A DNA stretch of 15,696 bases. Origin: GCA-2688775 sp964524225. GTDB lineage: Archaea; Nanobdellota; Nanobdellia; Woesearchaeales; GW2011-AR4. The first letter of the stretch is position 1. Each line of letters opens with the position of its first letter. Below, one piece after another: positions 14,840 through 15,696 of this stretch. Location of the stretch: contig CAZGEW010000033.1 of assembly GCA_964524225.1 (NCBI GenBank), positions 1 to 15,696 on the forward strand. Reading direction: 5' to 3'. The notes beneath the pieces were generated by a model. It saw only the letters and a program-made list of their open reading frames with translations, did no database searches and had not been told where the DNA came from. Made by a program: the position numbers and the translations under genes.

Positions 14840-15250
14840 TTAAAAAACTCTTACCTCTTTAATATCAAAATATCTTTTTACTAAGTCATTTATGTGATTG
14901 ATATTTTTGCGCTCTCTACCAATTAGCATTGCCTTTGTAGCTATGTCTTTTCCATAAATTTTTATAATTCCTTCTTCTTGTTTAACGTCAGCATTAATTG
15001 GATAAATTATGTTTTTAACAAATTGGAGCATATCGCTGCTAAACTCTATAAGCTTAATCCTTTTCTTCAAGTTGTTCTCACACCTTTTAATATTTGCTCC
15101 ATTCTTGCCAATTGCTTTGCCCATATCGTTTTCTTCGATTATGAATGTAATTTGGTCGTTTGTTATGCAATCTTTTACCTTTGAACCTGTCATTGACTCA
15201 AAAAATATAATTAATTTCATATTGTTAGAATCATATATAATTTTATTCAC
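14840..15250 (-). CDS. nusA: Archaeal NusA (tandem KH RNA-binding transcription factor)
   Basis: This is a short NusA of two KH domains that binds RNA near RNA polymerase. I chose GTG at 15250 because it overlaps the rpl30e stop as GTGA and gives 136 residues, close to the normal archaeal size. A frame starting at 15301 would add 17 residues lying inside rpl30e. KH1 has M-G-K-A-I-G-K-N-G-A-N-I with the GxxG loop at 48-51. KH2 has I-G-R-E-R-K-N-I (loop 111-114), a less classical GxxG. The N-terminal S1 domain and other parts of bacterial NusA are absent, as expected for archaea. The gene order eL30 - NusA - uS12 - uS7 confirms the assignment. Confidence 0.93.
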   Translation of the reverse strand: MNKIIYDSNNMKLIIFFESMTGSKVKDCITNDQITFIIEENDMGKAIGKNGANIKRCENNLKKRIKLIEFSSDMLQFVKNIIYPINADVKQEEGIIKIYGKDIATKAMLIGRERKNINHINDLVKRYFDIKEVRVF

Positions 15251-15528
15251 TTGGCACCTTTTGGGATAGCTAAGACAGAGATAGAGAAAGGTTTTTTGCA
15301 TATTATGCCGAGCTCATCATTTGGCAAAGCTAGCTTGTGAAATTCTGCTCCACATAATCTTGAATAGTATATTATGTCTTTCTCGACATTTACAGGACAA
15401 TTAGAACTTACTAAAACCCTTTTCACTTTGCCTAGCTTCAAACCTTTTATAGTTCTTTTCGTGCCTAGTAGCAGATTTCCAGATTTGAGTATTTTCTTAA
15501 TCTCTGTTGAATCAATTTTTGTTGTCAT
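15247..15528 (-). CDS. rpl30e: 50S ribosomal protein eL30
   Basis: This 93-residue member of the L7Ae/L30e RNA-binding family (kink-turn fold) is found in archaea and eukaryotes and absent from most bacteria. Visible features are the start T-T-K-I-D-S-T-E-I-K-K, the core V-L-V-S-S-N-C-P, Y-Y-S-R-L-C-G, and the near-invariant E-L-G-x-x-C-K-K-P-F-x-I-S-V-L-A-I at the end. It heads the eL30 - NusA - uS12 - uS7 run. In many archaea the RNA polymerase A'' gene lies directly upstream; here only the end of an unidentified coding frame is seen at the window edge. Confidence 0.96.
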   Translation of the reverse strand: MTTKIDSTEIKKILKSGNLLLGTKRTIKGLKLGKVKRVLVSSNCPVNVEKDIIYYSRLCGAEFHKLALPNDELGIICKKPFSISVLAIPKGAK

Positions 15529-15552
15529 TTGGAATAAAAAATTTTTTATTGT

Positions 15553-15565
15553 TTTTATTATAGTA
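15553..15565 (-). promoter_or_regulatory. Putative promoter of the rpl30e-nusA-rpsL-rpsG run
   Basis: The minus strand has TATAATAA at 15562-15555, centred about 30 bases before the rpl30e ATG. This predicts a start a few bases upstream of the gene. The surrounding DNA is extremely AT-rich, so chance matches are likely. Confidence 0.4.
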
Positions 15566-15580
15566 TTTTTAGTTAATTTT

Positions 15581-15614
15581 TAAAACTTACGTAACTATAA
15601 AGCCTCCTCGTAAG
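15581..15614 (-). terminator. Possible hairpin terminator of the gene at the right edge
   Basis: Read on the minus strand, CTTACG (15614-15609) and CGTAAG (15591-15586) form a perfect 6-bp stem with a 17-base loop, followed at once by TTTT. It lies 22 bases past the stop codon at 15636. The stem is short, so this is only suggestive. Confidence 0.3.
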
Positions 15615-15635
15615 AATTATATTCATAAACTATTC

Positions 15636-15696
15636 TTATATTTTTCTAAGTTTTCTTTCGTGCTCAAGTTCTTGTCTTAATCTTCTTACTTCCCCA
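15636..15696 (-). CDS. C-terminal end of an unidentified minus-strand gene (partial)
   Basis: Of the three minus-strand frames entering at the right edge, only one stays open for long: 19 codons ending at TAA (15638-15636), reading G-E-V-R-R-L-R-Q-E-L-E-H-E-R-K-L-R-K-I. This is a charged amphipathic helix typical of a coiled-coil C-terminus. It does not look like the end of RNA polymerase A'', which often precedes rpl30e. It is too short to name. A chance open frame of this length is possible, but the composition and position upstream of rpl30e make a real gene end likely. Confidence 0.4.
   Translation of the reverse strand, partial: GEVRRLRQELEHERKLRKI

Noticed and set aside
15251..15301. 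NusA start at 15301
   Set aside because: The 17 extra residues lie within rpl30e and include a hydrophobic, Cys-containing stretch not expected in NusA. GTG at 15250 forms a GTGA overlap.

Overview
The window looks like an AT-rich archaeal chromosome, most likely a DPANN lineage of the Woesearchaeota/Pacearchaeota type. The support is an archaeal-type eL30 - NusA - uS12 - uS7 gene run, archaeal TATA-like boxes about 25-30 bp before start codons (suggesting leaderless mRNAs), a tandem-KH NusA with no S1 domain, TadA/TadB/TadC-like secretion genes, and small Lys/Gly-led pilin-like membrane proteins of a style familiar from these lineages. Phylum placement is inference from gene style, not from a search.

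Layout. (1) 1-3478, plus strand: a two-gene surface module. The first protein is cut by the window edge. It is repeat-bearing, rich in N-glycosylation sequons, and ends in a large polyglycine domain like those of phage tail fibres. The second is coupled to it by a TAATG stop/start overlap. It has a signal peptide, a Gly/Ala pentad tract, two Ig-like domains, one membrane helix, and a cytoplasmic tail that resembles the Fe-S C-terminal domain of the archaeal/eukaryotic primase large subunit (PriL). (2) 3545-5083, plus strand: a fused one-chain GMP synthase (guaA), converging on purF (5110-6645, minus strand), an amidophosphoribosyltransferase with the four cysteines of the [4Fe-4S] type. (3) 6696-11319, minus strand: a type II/IV secretion-pilus operon read as winged-helix protein, helical protein, ATPase, TadB-like and TadC-like membrane proteins. 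(4) 11418-13721, minus strand: four pilin-like or pseudopilin-like proteins, mostly joined by 4-base ATGA overlaps; two are paralogues sharing a DFCIY-x-ED domain. (5) 13766-15528, minus strand: rpsG, rpsL, nusA and rpl30e. (6) 15529-15696: an intergenic region with a likely promoter and a possible terminator hairpin, then the last 19 codons of another minus-strand gene.

How it fits together. Blocks 3 and 4 probably make one envelope-spanning filament or secretion machine: ATPase motor, two-part membrane platform, and four candidate pilin or pseudopilin subunits. No prepilin peptidase is present in the window. Block 1 probably makes a cell-surface fibre and its membrane anchor. The most unusual element is that anchor's cytoplasmic PriL-like cysteine domain, which would place a probable nucleic-acid-binding Fe-S fold at the inner face of the membrane. 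The purine genes imply at least part of the de novo purine route. Several start codons were moved from the longest frame to coupled starts (positions 1763, 10850, 12422, 15250); reasons are in the entries.
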